DNA of 64,000 bases from Acidimicrobiaceae bacterium (GTDB lineage Bacteria; Actinomycetota; Acidimicrobiia; Acidimicrobiales; Ilumatobacteraceae): assembly GCA_016722025.1 (NCBI GenBank), contig JADKGZ010000009.1, forward strand, positions 124,001-188,000, read 5' to 3'. Positions 33,724 through 42,894 of the stretch are shown piece after piece (the first letter of the stretch is position 1; each line of letters begins with the position of its first letter). The position numbers and the translations under genes were made by a program. The notes below the pieces were generated by a model. That model did no database searches, was not told the DNA's origin, and saw only the letters and a list, made by a program, of their open reading frames with translations.

Positions 33724-35045
33724 ATGTTGGGGGCCGGCCACCGGAACTGGAGAGGTGTGCCGGTGCTGGCGCTGGTTGCCCTGGTGGCTGCCTGCGACCA
33801 GCCGGTCGAGCGAACGAGCGGTCCGGTGGTCACCGTGTTCGGCACCGCCACCGATCGCGATGCCGACGGGTTCATCGCGTCGATGGAGGCGTTCGAGCGC
33901 AGCTCCGGCATCGATGTGCGCTACGTGGGCTCGGCCAACTTCGAGACCGACCTGCTCGAACGAGTTCGACGAGGCGACGCTCCCGACCTGGCCCTGCTGC
34001 CACAACCCGGGTTGCTGCGGTCGCTCGCCGAAGACGGCATGGCGCTGCCGTACGACGCCGACCTCGCCGATGCGGCTCGCCGCGACGTCGACCCACGGCT
34101 GGTCGATCTCGTCAGTGTCGCCGGCCAGGTCTACGGCTCGTGGTACGCGGTGTCGCCGAAGAGCCTGGTGTGGTACTCGCCGAGGCAGTTCTCGGCCCGC
34201 GGGCTTGCCACGCCGAGCACCTGGGACGAGTTGATCGCGCTCACCGACCGGATCGAAGCAGCGGGCACCGCCCCCTGGTGCCTGGGTGTGCGCGATGCCG
34301 GGGCGACCGGTTGGGTGGCCACCGACTGGGTGGAAGACCTGGTGCTGCGCTTCGCCGGGCCCGACGTGTACGACGGATGGATCGCGCGTGAGGTGCTGTT
34401 CACCGATCCTGCGATCACCGATGCGGTCGAGCGCTTCGGCACCATCGCGCTCAGCGAGAGCAGGGTGAACGGTGGCAACCGGGCGTCGGTCGAGTTCACG
34501 GTGCAGGAGGCGGCGCAACAGCTGCTCGGGCCGCAGCCCGACTGCCTGCTGCACCGTCAGGCCAGCTTCCTCACCGACTTCCTGGATCGCACGCTGAACG
34601 TGTCGCCCACGGGTGACCTGTGGGTCTTCCGTTTCCCGGCCCGGCCGGCGCGGCCTCGTCGATGTTGGTGGGTGGCACGGCCGTCGCACGCTTCACCGAC
34701 CGGCCCGAGGTGCGCGAGCTCGCCACGTACCTCACCACTCACGAGGCTGCTGCCGAGCGCGCGCGGTTGGGAGGGTTCATCTCCGCTCTCGACTCGTTCG
34801 CCAGCGATGCGTACCCGGCGGAGCTGAATCGCACACTGGCGCAATGGACCCGTGACGCCGAAGTGCTGCGCTTCGATGCGTCGGATCTGATGCCTCCCGA
34901 AGTCGGGGTCGACGCGTTCTGGTCAGGACTGACTGCGTGGTTGGGTGGTGCTCGCCTGAGCACCACGATGGCTGCCATCGATGCGGCGTGGCCCATGGTG
35001 GCCACTCCGCGCGTGGTGGAGGAGCGGGGCGCCAGTGAAGGATGA
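33724..35045 (+). CDS. ABC-transporter solute-binding lipoprotein (frameshifted near 34,625)
   Basis: About 440 residues. A signal peptide with a lipobox (VLALVALVAACDQ) predicts lipid attachment at the cysteine. The body is a sugar-type periplasmic binding protein (VTVFGTATDRDADGFI; FERSSGIDVRYVGSANF; PDLALLPQPGLLRSLA), with a late block RPEVRELATYLTTHEAAAER. The frame changes by one base around 34,625, between DLWVFRFP and GPAGAASSMLVGG. No permease or ATPase genes are adjacent, so its transporter must be encoded elsewhere. It overlaps the DUF389 gene start by 11 bp. Confidence 0.82.
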
Positions 35046-36118
35046 AGCGGCGTCGCCGGTGACCGACGACGCGAACGTCCGACCGCGCGGGCCGTTCGGA
35101 CCGCTGCTCTACCGGTTCGGCATCACGCGCCTGCGCATCACCGGCGATCAGCGCGACTCGATCGAGGCCGCGCTCTACGACCGTGCGCGCATCGGCGGCC
35201 CCAGCACGCGCAACTTCATCGTGCTGAGCATCTTGTCCAGCACCATTTCGGCCTTGGGTCTGCTGCTCGACAGCGCGCCAGCCGTCATCGGCGCGATGCT
35301 GCTCGGTCCGTTCATCGTGCCGCTGCTGGCCATCGCGGGCGCTCGTGCAGGGGTGGGGTGCGCGCCTCGCCCGCGCGATCGTGATGACGTTGGTGGGCAT
35401 CGCGCTCAGTGTCACGTCCGGCCTGTTCGTCGGGTGGGTGGTGGGCGCTCGGTTGGACCCCGGAGAACTCCCCTCGCAGTTGGCGGCCATCGCTCAACCA
35501 GGTCTGCTCGATCTGGCGATTGCGCTCACAGCAGGTATCGCCGCGGGGTACGCGACGCTGCGCACCGAAGCCGGCGGCGCGCTGTCAGGTGTGGCCATCT
35601 CCGTCACGATCGAGCCACCGTTGGCCGCGATGGGGCTGTTCCTCGCTGCGGGCAACCAGCCCGCAATGCGGCAGGCGATGCTGGCCATGGTCACCAACTT
35701 CGGTGCGCTCGTCGTCGGCGCCACGTTCGCGATGGCCTGGTGGGGGTTCGCCGACAAGACGACCCGGCGCGCTGCCGGCAGCAATCGAGTGCGCTTGGGG
35801 GTGCTGGTGTGGATCGCGGCGGTGGTGGCGGTTGCCGTGCCGCTCACCGTGTACTCCCAGCGGGTGGTGGAGGACCAACGCTTCGAGGACCAGATCAGCG
35901 ACGCAGTCGGCGAGTGGGATCCGTCGACGCGCATCTCGGCGCTCGACGCTCAGCTCCACGACGGATTCGCCACCGTCGAACTGTCGCTCACCGGCCCGCG
36001 ACGGCCCGAACCGGCATGGCGGCTGGCGGAGCTGCTCTCCGAGCAACGTGGGGTGAAGGTGACGATTCACATCACGTTCGTGCTGGCCACCGAAGACCAC
36101 GCGGTGGCCACGCCCTGA
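35035..36118 (+). CDS. DUF389 membrane protein (frameshifted near 35,340)
   Basis: About 360 residues. The DUF389 core is RNFIVLSILSSTISALGLLL, then DSAPAVIGAMLLGPFIVPLL, followed after a one-base shift near 35,340 by ARLARAIVMTLVGIALSV and further helices with SIEPPLAAMG-like TIEPPLAAMGLFLA. The C-terminus is a soluble domain. The family is a widespread membrane protein set of unknown transport or regulatory function. It starts at a GTG overlapping the end of the solute-binding lipoprotein gene, which suggests coupling. Confidence 0.82.
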
Positions 36119-36152
36119 ACGACGCGGTCCCGGTCGGCAGTGCCACCTGCCG

Positions 36153-36623
36153 TCAGGGCGCCATCGCTGCGCGAATCACGTTCACCGTCTCGAGTGCCGC
36201 CAGTGCTGCATCGGCGCCCTTGTTGCCGGCCTTGCTGCCCGCTCGCTCGAGCGCCTGATCCATCGTGTCGACGGTGATGATCCCGTTCGTCACCACCAGG
36301 CCGGTGTCGTGTGCGACGCGAGTGAGGCCGGCGGCGCTCTGGTTGGCGATCACCTCGAAGTGGTAGGTGGCTCCGCGCATGACAGCGCCGAGGGCCACGA
36401 TCGCGTCATAGCGGCCGGTGGTCGCGAGTGCCTGCGCGGCCATCGGGATCTCCCACGCGCCCGGTACCCACACCGTGTCGATGGCCTCGGCGTCGGTGCC
36501 GTGGCGGGTGAGGGCGTCTCGTGCGCCCGCTTCCAGACGGCCGACGATGAGATCGTTGAAACGGCTGCACACCAGCGCGATCCGCAGACCGGCGCCGTTC
36601 ATCTGGCCGTGGAAGGTGGTCAT
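36153..36623 (-). CDS. ribH: 6,7-dimethyl-8-ribityllumazine synthase
   Basis: A 156-residue lumazine synthase. Substrate-binding segments are clear: LVCSRFNDLIVGRLEAGA at the start, VPGAWEIPMAAQAL, ALGAVMRGATYHFEVIAN with the catalytic His, and TNGIITVDTMDQALERAG. It joins 5-amino-6-ribitylaminouracil with dihydroxybutanone phosphate. The ATG overlaps the ribB stop (ATGA), making it third in the ribE-ribB-ribH operon under the FMN riboswitch. Confidence 0.93.
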   Translation of the reverse strand: MTTFHGQMNGAGLRIALVCSRFNDLIVGRLEAGARDALTRHGTDAEAIDTVWVPGAWEIPMAAQALATTGRYDAIVALGAVMRGATYHFEVIANQSAAGLTRVAHDTGLVVTNGIITVDTMDQALERAGSKAGNKGADAALAALETVNVIRAAMAP

Positions 36624-37263
36624 ACGAGTACTCCTCGAGTAGCTGGGTCGTGAGCTGTGCGGTACGCAATGAGGTCGGCGATGGAGATCAGCGGCAGGCG
36701 ATGCGCTCGCGCGAACGCCTGCAGTTCGGGCAGGCGGGCCATGGACCCGTCGTCGAGCACCAGTTCGCTGAGCACTCCTGCGGGGGCGCGGCCGGCGAGG
36801 CGGGCGAGGTCGACGGCGGCCTCCGTGTGGCCAGGGCGTTGCAGGACGCCGCCGGGCCGTGCTCGCAGCGGGAAGATGTGACCGGGTCGGTTCAGTTGGG
36901 CCGGCCGGGTGGAGGGATCGGCCAGCGCCCGCAGCGTCGCCGCGCGGTCGGCCGCCGAGATGCCGGTGGTGGTGCCCGCTGCGAGGTCGACGGTGACGGT
37001 GAATGCCGTGCGGAACTGGTCGGCGTTGGCGGCCGGGGCACCATCAGCGGCAGTGCCAAGGCTTCGCAGCGGTCGCCGGAGAGCGCGGCGCAGATGACGC
37101 CCGACCTGTGGCGCACGAAGAACGCGATCGCTTCCGGCGTGGCGGCATCGGCAGCCATGATCAGGTCGCCCTCGTTCTCGCGGTGCTCGTCGTCGGCCAC
37201 CACGACGATGCCCCCCGCTGCGAGGTGGGCCAGTGCCCGCTCGATCGTGTCGAAGGCCGTCAC
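36620..37263 (-). CDS. ribB: 3,4-dihydroxy-2-butanone-4-phosphate synthase (frameshifted near 37,040)
   Basis: About 214 residues when repaired. The N-terminal block VVVADDEHRENEGDLIMAAD binds the metal and substrate, and GVICAALSGDRCEALALPLMV follows. The frame then shifts near 37,040 to DQFRTAFTVTVD, GHIFPLRARPGGVLQRPGHT and a short tail. It makes the four-carbon unit of riboflavin from ribulose 5-phosphate. There is no GTP cyclohydrolase II domain, unlike the RibBA fusions common in actinobacteria. The GTG start overlaps the ribE stop (GTGA) and its stop overlaps ribH. Confidence 0.88.
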
Positions 37264-37847
37264 GATGGCGCACCTTCGGCAGCGACGTGGCCGGCGAGCA
37301 GCCGCTCGACGTACTTCGCCAGCACGTCGACCTCGATGTTCACGTGGTCGCCGGGTTGCTTGGTGCCCAGCGTCGTGACCGAGGCGGTGTGCGGGATGAT
37401 GGCGACCGTGAACGTGTCGATGGTGGGGGCCACGACGGTGAGACTGACGCCGTCGACCGTGATCGATCCCTTCTCCACCACGTACCGCATGAGTGCGACG
37501 GGGATGCGGACGCGCAGATCGGGCACTGGTTGCAGCACCTCCCCGACGCCGTCGACGTGACCCTGCACCAGGTGGCCGCCGAGGCGATCGGCCAGCCGTA
37601 CCGAACGCTCCAGGTTCAACGGCGACCCGACTGCGATGCCGTGCAGGCTGGTGCGTGCGAACGTCTCGTCGCTCACGTCGGCTTCCCACCAGTCGGGGCC
37701 CTGCTCGACGACCGTCAGGCAGCAACCGTTGACCGCGATCGAGTCGCCGAGGTGTGCGTCCTCGAGCACGACCGAGGCCGCGATCCGTACGCGCGATCCG
37801 TTCAACGCCTCGACGCTGCCGATCTCTTCCACGATTCCTGTGAACAT
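37260..37847 (-). CDS. ribE: Riboflavin synthase, alpha chain
   Basis: A 195-residue protein with two lumazine-binding barrels: MFTGIVEEIGSVEAL and DSIAVNGCCLTVVEQ in the first, GGHLVQGHVDGVGEVL and ITVDGVSLTVVAP in the second. It dismutates two lumazines to riboflavin. The start MFTGIVEE is the universal one. It is first in the operon and lies about 125 bases downstream of the FMN riboswitch; AGGACAGGA precedes the ATG. Confidence 0.93.
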   Translation of the reverse strand: MFTGIVEEIGSVEALNGSRVRIAASVVLEDAHLGDSIAVNGCCLTVVEQGPDWWEADVSDETFARTSLHGIAVGSPLNLERSVRLADRLGGHLVQGHVDGVGEVLQPVPDLRVRIPVALMRYVVEKGSITVDGVSLTVVAPTIDTFTVAIIPHTASVTTLGTKQPGDHVNIEVDVLAKYVERLLAGHVAAEGAPS

Positions 37848-37918
37848 GGGCCAGTCCTGTCCTCTCGTTGTCGGGCCCTGGGGGTGCAGGTGCACGGCAA
37901 CGCGAACAAGACGGCTGA

Positions 37919-37947
37919 GCCGCCTGTCCGTGTGCGGACATGGCGGC
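37919..37947 (-). terminator. Hairpin in the riboswitch expression platform
   Basis: On the minus strand GCCGCC-A-TGTCCG pairs with CGGACA-GGCGGC around a CACA loop, between the FMN aptamer and the ribE start. It is followed by GTCTTGTTC rather than a long T run. It could be the ligand-induced terminator, or a stem that competes with translation signals. Confidence 0.5.
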
Positions 37948-37971
37948 GCGACCGAATCGCATGTGTCGACC

Positions 37972-38100
37972 CTGCTCCCATCCGGACTGTCACCGTCGGC
38001 CCCGGAATTACACCGGGTCGGCCGCACACGATGTTGCTGTGTGAGGTTCGCGGGCTTTCACCGCCGATTGGGAATTTCACCCAACCCCGCAGGGGGTTCT
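37972..38100 (-). ncRNA. FMN riboswitch (RFN element)
   Basis: The minus strand carries the conserved RFN core: GGGTGAAATTCCCAAT, then CGGCGGTGAAAGCCCGCGA, a variable arm, GTGTAATTCCGGGGCCGA and finally CGGTGACAGTCCGGATGGG. It binds FMN and shuts down the rib operon when flavin is plentiful. A TTGACA at 38170-38165 lies upstream, but I see no convincing matching -10; otherwise the gap to glgA is unremarkable. Confidence 0.95.
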
Positions 38101-38210
38101 TCAGTTGTTGGCCACAACGGTAGCAAGCGCGCCCGGCCCTCATCCGGTCAGCACTTCCGGTTTGTGTCAAGACCGCCAACTCACCGGTCCAGCTCAGCGT
38201 CCGACAGCCG

Positions 38211-39678
38211 TTACGTAAAGCCGGGGGGTGCGGGGGTGGGGAGGCGGTCGTACAGGTCGCGGTAGGCGCCGGCGGCCACCGACCAACCGACGTCGCGGGT
38301 CATCGCCCGCTTGACGACTCGCTGCCACGCGAGCGGGTCGGCGAACAGGTCGCACGCGCGCTCCACTGCCACGGCCAACGCGTCGGCAACGACCGGGCTG
38401 AACTGGAAGCCGGTGGCCACACCGTCGCGCAGAGCGGCCTCGTTGGCGTCGATGACCGTGTCGGCCAGGCCGCCGACTCGCGCCACCACCGGCAGCGTGC
38501 CGTACCGCAGCCCGTAGAGCTGCGTGAGGCCGCAGGGTTCGAATCGGGAAGGCACGAGGATGGCGTCGGCGCCCCCCTGCATGCGATGTGAGAGCGGCTC
38601 GTCGTAGCCGATGGTGACTGCGACGTCGCCAGGGTGGTCGTGAGCCGCGCGACGCAGGCCGTCCTCCAGTGCTCGCTCGCCGGTGCCGAGCACGGCCAGC
38701 TGCGCGCCACGTGCCAGCAACCGGGGGAGCGCGGCGAGCAGCAGGTCGAGACCCTTCTGGGTGCTGAGCCGGCTGACCACGCAGAACAGCGGTGCGCCGG
38801 GGCGCGCCTCGAGTTGCAGCTCGGCCTGCAGTGCGGCCTTGTTGGTGGCCTTCGCGTGCAGGCGGCGTACCGAGTACTGCGCCACCAGCGCAGGGTCGGT
38901 GGCCGGGTTCCACACCGCGTCGTCGATGCCGTTGACGATGCCGGTGAGGCCGTCGGGCCGGGCACGCAGCAACCCGTCGAACCCCATGCCGTGCTCGACG
39001 GTGCGGATCTCGCGGGCATAGGTGGGGCTGACCGTGCTGAGGTGGTCGGCCCACTGCACGCCGGCCTTGAGGAAGCTGAGGTTGCCCCAGTACTCCATGC
39101 CGTCGACGTCGAGCGCCCCGGCAGGCAGGCCGAGAGCGGGCAGCATGCCGGCCCCGAACAGGCCTTGGAAGGCGAGGTTGTGAATCGTCAGCAGGGTGGC
39201 CGGGCGAGCGCCGGGCGCGGGATCGAAGTGCAGGTAACCGGCAGTGAGCGCGGCCTGCCAATCGTGCAGGTGCACGACATCGGGTTGCCAACCGCCCAGC
39301 CGGCCCATCGCGATCTGTGCGCCCACCCACGAGAGCGCGCCGAAGCGGAGGTGGTTGTCGGGCCAGTCGTGGCCATCGCCATCGAGGTAGGGGCCCCCGC
39401 CCTTGCGCGCGTAGAGGTGTGGCGCATCGAGCATCCACACCTGCAGGCCGGCCGCGGTGTGGCCCGCCAGCAGCGCCCCCGCAGCGCCGAACAGACGCGG
39501 CAGAGCAGCCACCTTGCGCACGTCGAGCAACTGCTCGCACTGTGGGATAGCCGGGCAGCAGCACCCGCGCCTCCACCCCGAAGGGGGCCAACGCCAACGG
39601 CAACGCACCGGTGACGTCGGCGAGGCCGCCCGTCTTCACCAACGGGTAGCACTCGGGTGTGACGAACAGGACCTTCAC
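38211..39678 (-). CDS. glgA: Glycogen synthase, GT5 type (frameshifted near 39,545)
   Basis: About 488 residues. The ADP-glucose loop KTGGLADVTGALPLAL lies at the N-terminus (start GTG 39678, giving VKVLFVTPECYPLVKTGG). The frame shifts near 39,545 between LLPGYP and EQLLDVRKVAAL, and the rest is intact: VHLHDWQAALTAGYLHF, FCVVSRLSTQKGLDLLL and the C-terminal DAILVPSRFEPCGLTQLYG. It extends alpha-1,4-glucan from ADP-glucose. It is divergent from glgC, 57 bp away, so the two glycogen genes share a control region. A TACCGT seven bases before the GTG could be a leaderless -10. Confidence 0.88.
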
Positions 39679-39735
39679 GCGAAAGACGGTAACGGATGGG
39701 CCCCGCAGTGGAAGCCACGCGGTACATTCCGGAGC

Positions 39736-40832
39736 ATGGCCGAACCCAAGGTGCTCGTCATCGTCCTCGCCGGCGGAGAAGGCAAGCGCATGCTGCCGCT
39801 CACGCAGGACCGCGCCAAGCCCGCCGTGCCGTTCGGCGGGAGCTATCGCATCATCGACTTCGCGTTGTCGAACTTCGCCAACTCGCAGTACCTCAAGATC
39901 GTCGTGCTCACGCAGTACAAGAGCCACAGCCTCGACCGGCACATCAGCCAGACCTGGCGGTTCAGCGTGCGTGTTCGGCGCCGACCACATCTATCGCATG
40001 GATCGTGAGCCAGATGGTCGACCAGCACCTCGCCAGCGGTGCCGGCGTCACGGTGGCCGCAATCCCGGTCGGCTACGAGGAGGCGAAGTCGTTCGGCGTC
40101 ATCGAAGCCGACGATGCCGGCAAGATCATCGCCTTCCACGAGAAGTCGCCGAACCCGCCCACCATGGCCGGCGACCCCGCCCGTTGCTTGGCCAGCATGG
40201 GCAACTACGTGTTCAACACCAAGACGCTCGTCGACATCGTCACCCCGGCGGGGCAAGACGATGCGCACACCGATCTGGGCGGCCACATCATTCCCGCGCT
40301 CACCGCCGCCGGCGTGGCGCACGTGTACGACTTCTCCACCAACGTGGTGCCCGGGCAGGACGCCCGCGAGAAGGGCTACTGGCGCGACGTGGGCACCATC
40401 GACTCGTACTACGACGCCAACATGGACCTGTTGTCGCCGGTGCCGGTGTTCAACCTCTACAACGACGACTGGCCGGTCTTCACCAGCCATCAACCGTTGC
40501 CGCCGGCGAAGATCTCGCGCGGCGCCGGCGGCGAGCCGTCGTACGTCGACGGCAGCCTGCTGTGCGCAGGGTCGATCGTCTCGGGCGCTCATGTCGAGCG
40601 ATCCATCGCGTCGCCCGGTGTGCGAGTGCACCACGATGCGCACGTCACCGACAGCCTCCTGTTCCCGGGTGTGGTCGTCAGCCCCGGCGCGCGCATCAAT
40701 CGCTGCATCGTCGACAAGAACGTCGTCATTCCCGCCGGTACTCGCATCGGCTTCGATGCCTCCGCCGACGCGGCGCGCTTCACCATCAGCGATCACGGCA
40801 TCGTCGTGATCGAGAAGGACTTCGTCTTCTAG
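39736..40832 (+). pseudogene. glgC: Glucose-1-phosphate adenylyltransferase with internal deletion
   Basis: The N-terminus is excellent GlgC: VLVIVLAGGEGKRMLPLTQD, AVPFGGSYRIIDFALSN, QYKSHSLDRHISQTWRFS. The sequence then jumps directly to VFGADHIYRMD, missing about 45 residues that normally hold the EYVTPVPAQQ and DAVYQSL-like segment, and the frame changes again just after MD. The rest, from QMVDQHLASGAGVTVAAIPV through REKGYWRDVGTIDSYYDAN to the C-terminal beta-helix, is intact. As written it cannot make a working enzyme. Since glgA next to it is otherwise complete, an assembly collapse is as likely as real gene loss. Confidence 0.85.
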
Positions 40833-40858
40833 CGCCGCCTGCGCGCCGGCTTGCGGCG
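40833..40858. terminator. Possible bidirectional terminator between glgC and the 40.9-kb gene
   Basis: A 6-bp stem (cgccgc / gcggcg) with a 14-base GC-rich loop fills the 27-bp gap between two convergent genes. It is weak evidence, but the position is right. Confidence 0.35.
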
Positions 40859-40859
40859 G

Positions 40860-41378
40860 TTACTCGATCGACGTGGCTTCGATGGCGCCGGCGATGAGCG
40901 GTCGGAAGTCGGGAGGCATCGGAGCCTGCTGGCGGGCGAGCGTGGTGCTCACGCGCTGAGCGAGGTTCTGGTCGTTCATGATCGCCCTCGCCACCGTGCC
41001 GCCCATGCGCCCGCCGACGGACAGTTGGCCCGACGCAACGGCGGCGATCAGCGCGCTCGACACCTTGGCGGCCACGGGCTGCACCCTCGCCCAATCCACC
41101 TCGTCGGCCATCGACTTCATCGCCTGCGTCGCGTGGGCGCTGCGTGCCCCTGTCGCCGCTCGCACCTTCGCCCAGTCGATGCCGCGCATGGCCTCGGCGA
41201 CCGACTCGGCCTCGGCTTGCTCGGTGGCTTCGTCGGGCTCGGCCGCTGCGTCGGCCTTGCCTGCCTCGTACTCGGCCTTCAGGTTGCGCGCGAAATCGGC
41301 GGCTCTGGTCGTGACCGCGCTGGGCGTGATGGACCGTGCTACTCGTGCGGCGGTGCGGCCAAATCCACGAGCGGTCAT
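40860..41378 (-). CDS. Conserved hypothetical protein (172 aa)
   Basis: A helical, soluble-looking protein starting MTARGFGRTAARVARSITPS. It has an acidic linker (AAAEPDEATEQAEAES), then EAMRGIDWAKVRAATGARS and a near copy of the same phrase, MADEVDWARVQPVAAKVSS, suggesting an internal repeat of a D-W-A-x-V unit. I do not recognise a family. The ATG lies seven bases after a TAGCGT that could be a -10, so it may be leaderless. It is divergent from sigK. Confidence 0.6.
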   Translation of the reverse strand: MTARGFGRTAARVARSITPSAVTTRAADFARNLKAEYEAGKADAAAEPDEATEQAEAESVAEAMRGIDWAKVRAATGARSAHATQAMKSMADEVDWARVQPVAAKVSSALIAAVASGQLSVGGRMGGTVARAIMNDQNLAQRVSTTLARQQAPMPPDFRPLIAGAIEATSIE

Positions 41379-41473
41379 GTTCGCCACGCTAGCTCGTTGG
41401 CGAAAAATGCTGAGGCCGAGGGTGCGAGTGAGCGAGCGAGCGCCGACACTGTGCAGATGATTCCGATCGTCAC

Positions 41474-41500
41474 CCATCCAGATCGCGTGTCGTCCCGAAC
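41474..41500 (+). promoter_or_regulatory. Possible SigK-type autoregulatory promoter
   Basis: CCATCC (41474-41479) and CCGAAC (41495-41500), 15 bases apart, closely resemble the mycobacterial SigK consensus CCATCC/CCGAAT (usual spacing 16-17). It lies 45 bp before the sigK ATG, as expected for ECF autoregulation. The spacing is slightly short, and I rely on memory for the consensus. Confidence 0.5.
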
Positions 41501-41545
41501 AGGTTTCATGTCGCGTCGACCCGAGCAAGAAGATCTCGAGGCGCC

Positions 41546-42142
41546 ATGGGCGTCTTGAGGTCCATCCGCGCTCGGCCGGCCGACATCGACGCTGGTCTCG
41601 ACGACCCGTGCGGCGCGCTTCTGCGCCGCGCCGGCCGCGGCGACCAGTCGGCGTTCGCCGAGCTCTACGACGCACTCTCCCCCCTGGTGTACGGCGTGGT
41701 GCTGAAGGTGGTGCGCGACCCCTCGCAGACCGAGGAAGTGGCCCAGGAGGTGTTCGTCGAGCTGTGGCGGCTTGCTGCTCGGTTCGACGGCACCAAGGGG
41801 TCGGCGAAGTCGTGGGCCGCCACACTGGCGCACCGTCGGGCCATCGATCGTGTGCGCAGCGAGCAGGCCGCTCGGGTGCGTCAGGATCGCGACGCCAACC
41901 AGGTGGTGCGCGAGCACGATGTGGTGGCGGCGGAGGTGGAATCGTCGCTCGATCAGGTGCGGGTGCGCCGTGCGCTCACGCAACTGTCCGAGTTGCAGCG
42001 CGAGGCTGTGGAGCTGGCCTACTTCGGTGGCCACACGTATCGAGAGGTGGCGGTGTTGCTGGATGTCGCGGAAGGCACCGTCAAGAGTCGCATCCGCGAC
42101 GGCATGATCCGGCTACGAGACGAACTGGGAGGTGTGGCATGA
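41546..42142 (+). CDS. sigK: ECF RNA polymerase sigma factor, SigK-like
   Basis: A 198-residue ECF sigma factor. Region 2 is AFAELYDALSPLVYGVVLKV then TEEVAQEVFVELWRLAARF; region 4 is LQREAVELAYFGGHTYREVA and DVAEGTVKSRIRDGMIRL. The sequence and gene order (followed at once by an RskA-like anti-sigma gene, GCATGA overlap) fit SigK. A SigK-like promoter motif upstream suggests it transcribes itself. Confidence 0.85.
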   Translation: MGVLRSIRARPADIDAGLDDPCGALLRRAGRGDQSAFAELYDALSPLVYGVVLKVVRDPSQTEEVAQEVFVELWRLAARFDGTKGSAKSWAATLAHRRAIDRVRSEQAARVRQDRDANQVVREHDVVAAEVESSLDQVRVRRALTQLSELQREAVELAYFGGHTYREVAVLLDVAEGTVKSRIRDGMIRLRDELGGVA

Positions 42143-42858
42143 CCGATATCGACGTCCATCACCTCGCTGCGGCGTACGCGCTCGATGCCCTCGACGATCG
42201 CGAACGCTCCGCATTCGAAGCTCACTACGGGGCGTGCGAGGTCTACGGCACCGACGTGGCCGAGTTCCGTCAGACACTGACGCATGTGGCCGACTCGCTC
42301 GCCACTCCTCCCCCCGCGTCGTTGAAGGCGAGCGTGATGGCCGACATCGCCACCACTCGCCAGATCTCACCGTCGATCGCTCCGGTGATCGCACTCAACC
42401 AGCGCCCGCGAGCCCGCTCGCTGATGGCGGTGATGGCGGCCGCTGCCGCGCTGGCCCTCATCATCGTCGGCGTCGTGGCGTTGCGCGGGCGCAGCGAACC
42501 CGACTCGTTCTCTGCCGACCTCGCGCGGGTGATGGAGCAGCCCGACTCGCAGGTGCTGTCGCTGGAGAACAAGAGCGGCGGCGAAGGCTCGTTCAAGGTG
42601 GCCTGGTCGAGCACGCTCGGCGAGGCGGTGCTGATCGGTGAGAACCTTCCTGCCGCTCCCGACGACAAGGCATACGAACTGTGGCTCATCACGCCCGATC
42701 AGGCGATGGCCATGTACGTGCTCGACCCCGCGGCCGACGGCAACGTGCACCGTGCGCTGAAAGCCCCGGCCGACCCCAGCGCGTGGGCCATCACGGTCGA
42801 GCCGGCCGAGGGTTCGCCCACCGCCACCGGCGACATCATCTTCATCGCCGACGTCTGA
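42139..42858 (+). CDS. rskA: Anti-sigma-K factor, RskA-like
   Basis: A 239-residue protein with a cytoplasmic N-terminal anti-sigma domain (HHLAAAYALDALDDRERSAF), one membrane helix (SLMAVMAAAAALALIIVGVVAL) and an extracytosolic RskA domain (SLENKSGGEGSFKVAWSS; YELWLITPDQAMAMYVLD). The zinc motif H-x3-C-x2-C is degenerate (HYGACEVY, second Cys replaced by Tyr), so it probably works without zinc. It should hold SigK at the membrane until cut by regulated proteolysis. It starts within the sigK stop region and is translationally coupled. Confidence 0.88.
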   Translation: MTDIDVHHLAAAYALDALDDRERSAFEAHYGACEVYGTDVAEFRQTLTHVADSLATPPPASLKASVMADIATTRQISPSIAPVIALNQRPRARSLMAVMAAAAALALIIVGVVALRGRSEPDSFSADLARVMEQPDSQVLSLENKSGGEGSFKVAWSSTLGEAVLIGENLPAAPDDKAYELWLITPDQAMAMYVLDPAADGNVHRALKAPADPSAWAITVEPAEGSPTATGDIIFIADV

Positions 42859-42894
42859 GGCAGCGTGCGGCCGGCCGCAGTAGCGTCCGCACCG

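Noticed and set aside
38165..38170. TTGACA upstream of the FMN riboswitch (minus strand)
   Set aside because: A good -35 by itself, but no TAnnnT-like -10 at 16-19 bases, so I did not list it as a promoter.
38528..38542. A ggttcgaatc-like tRNA T-loop sequence within glgA
   Set aside because: No cloverleaf can be built around it and it is inside a conserved coding region.
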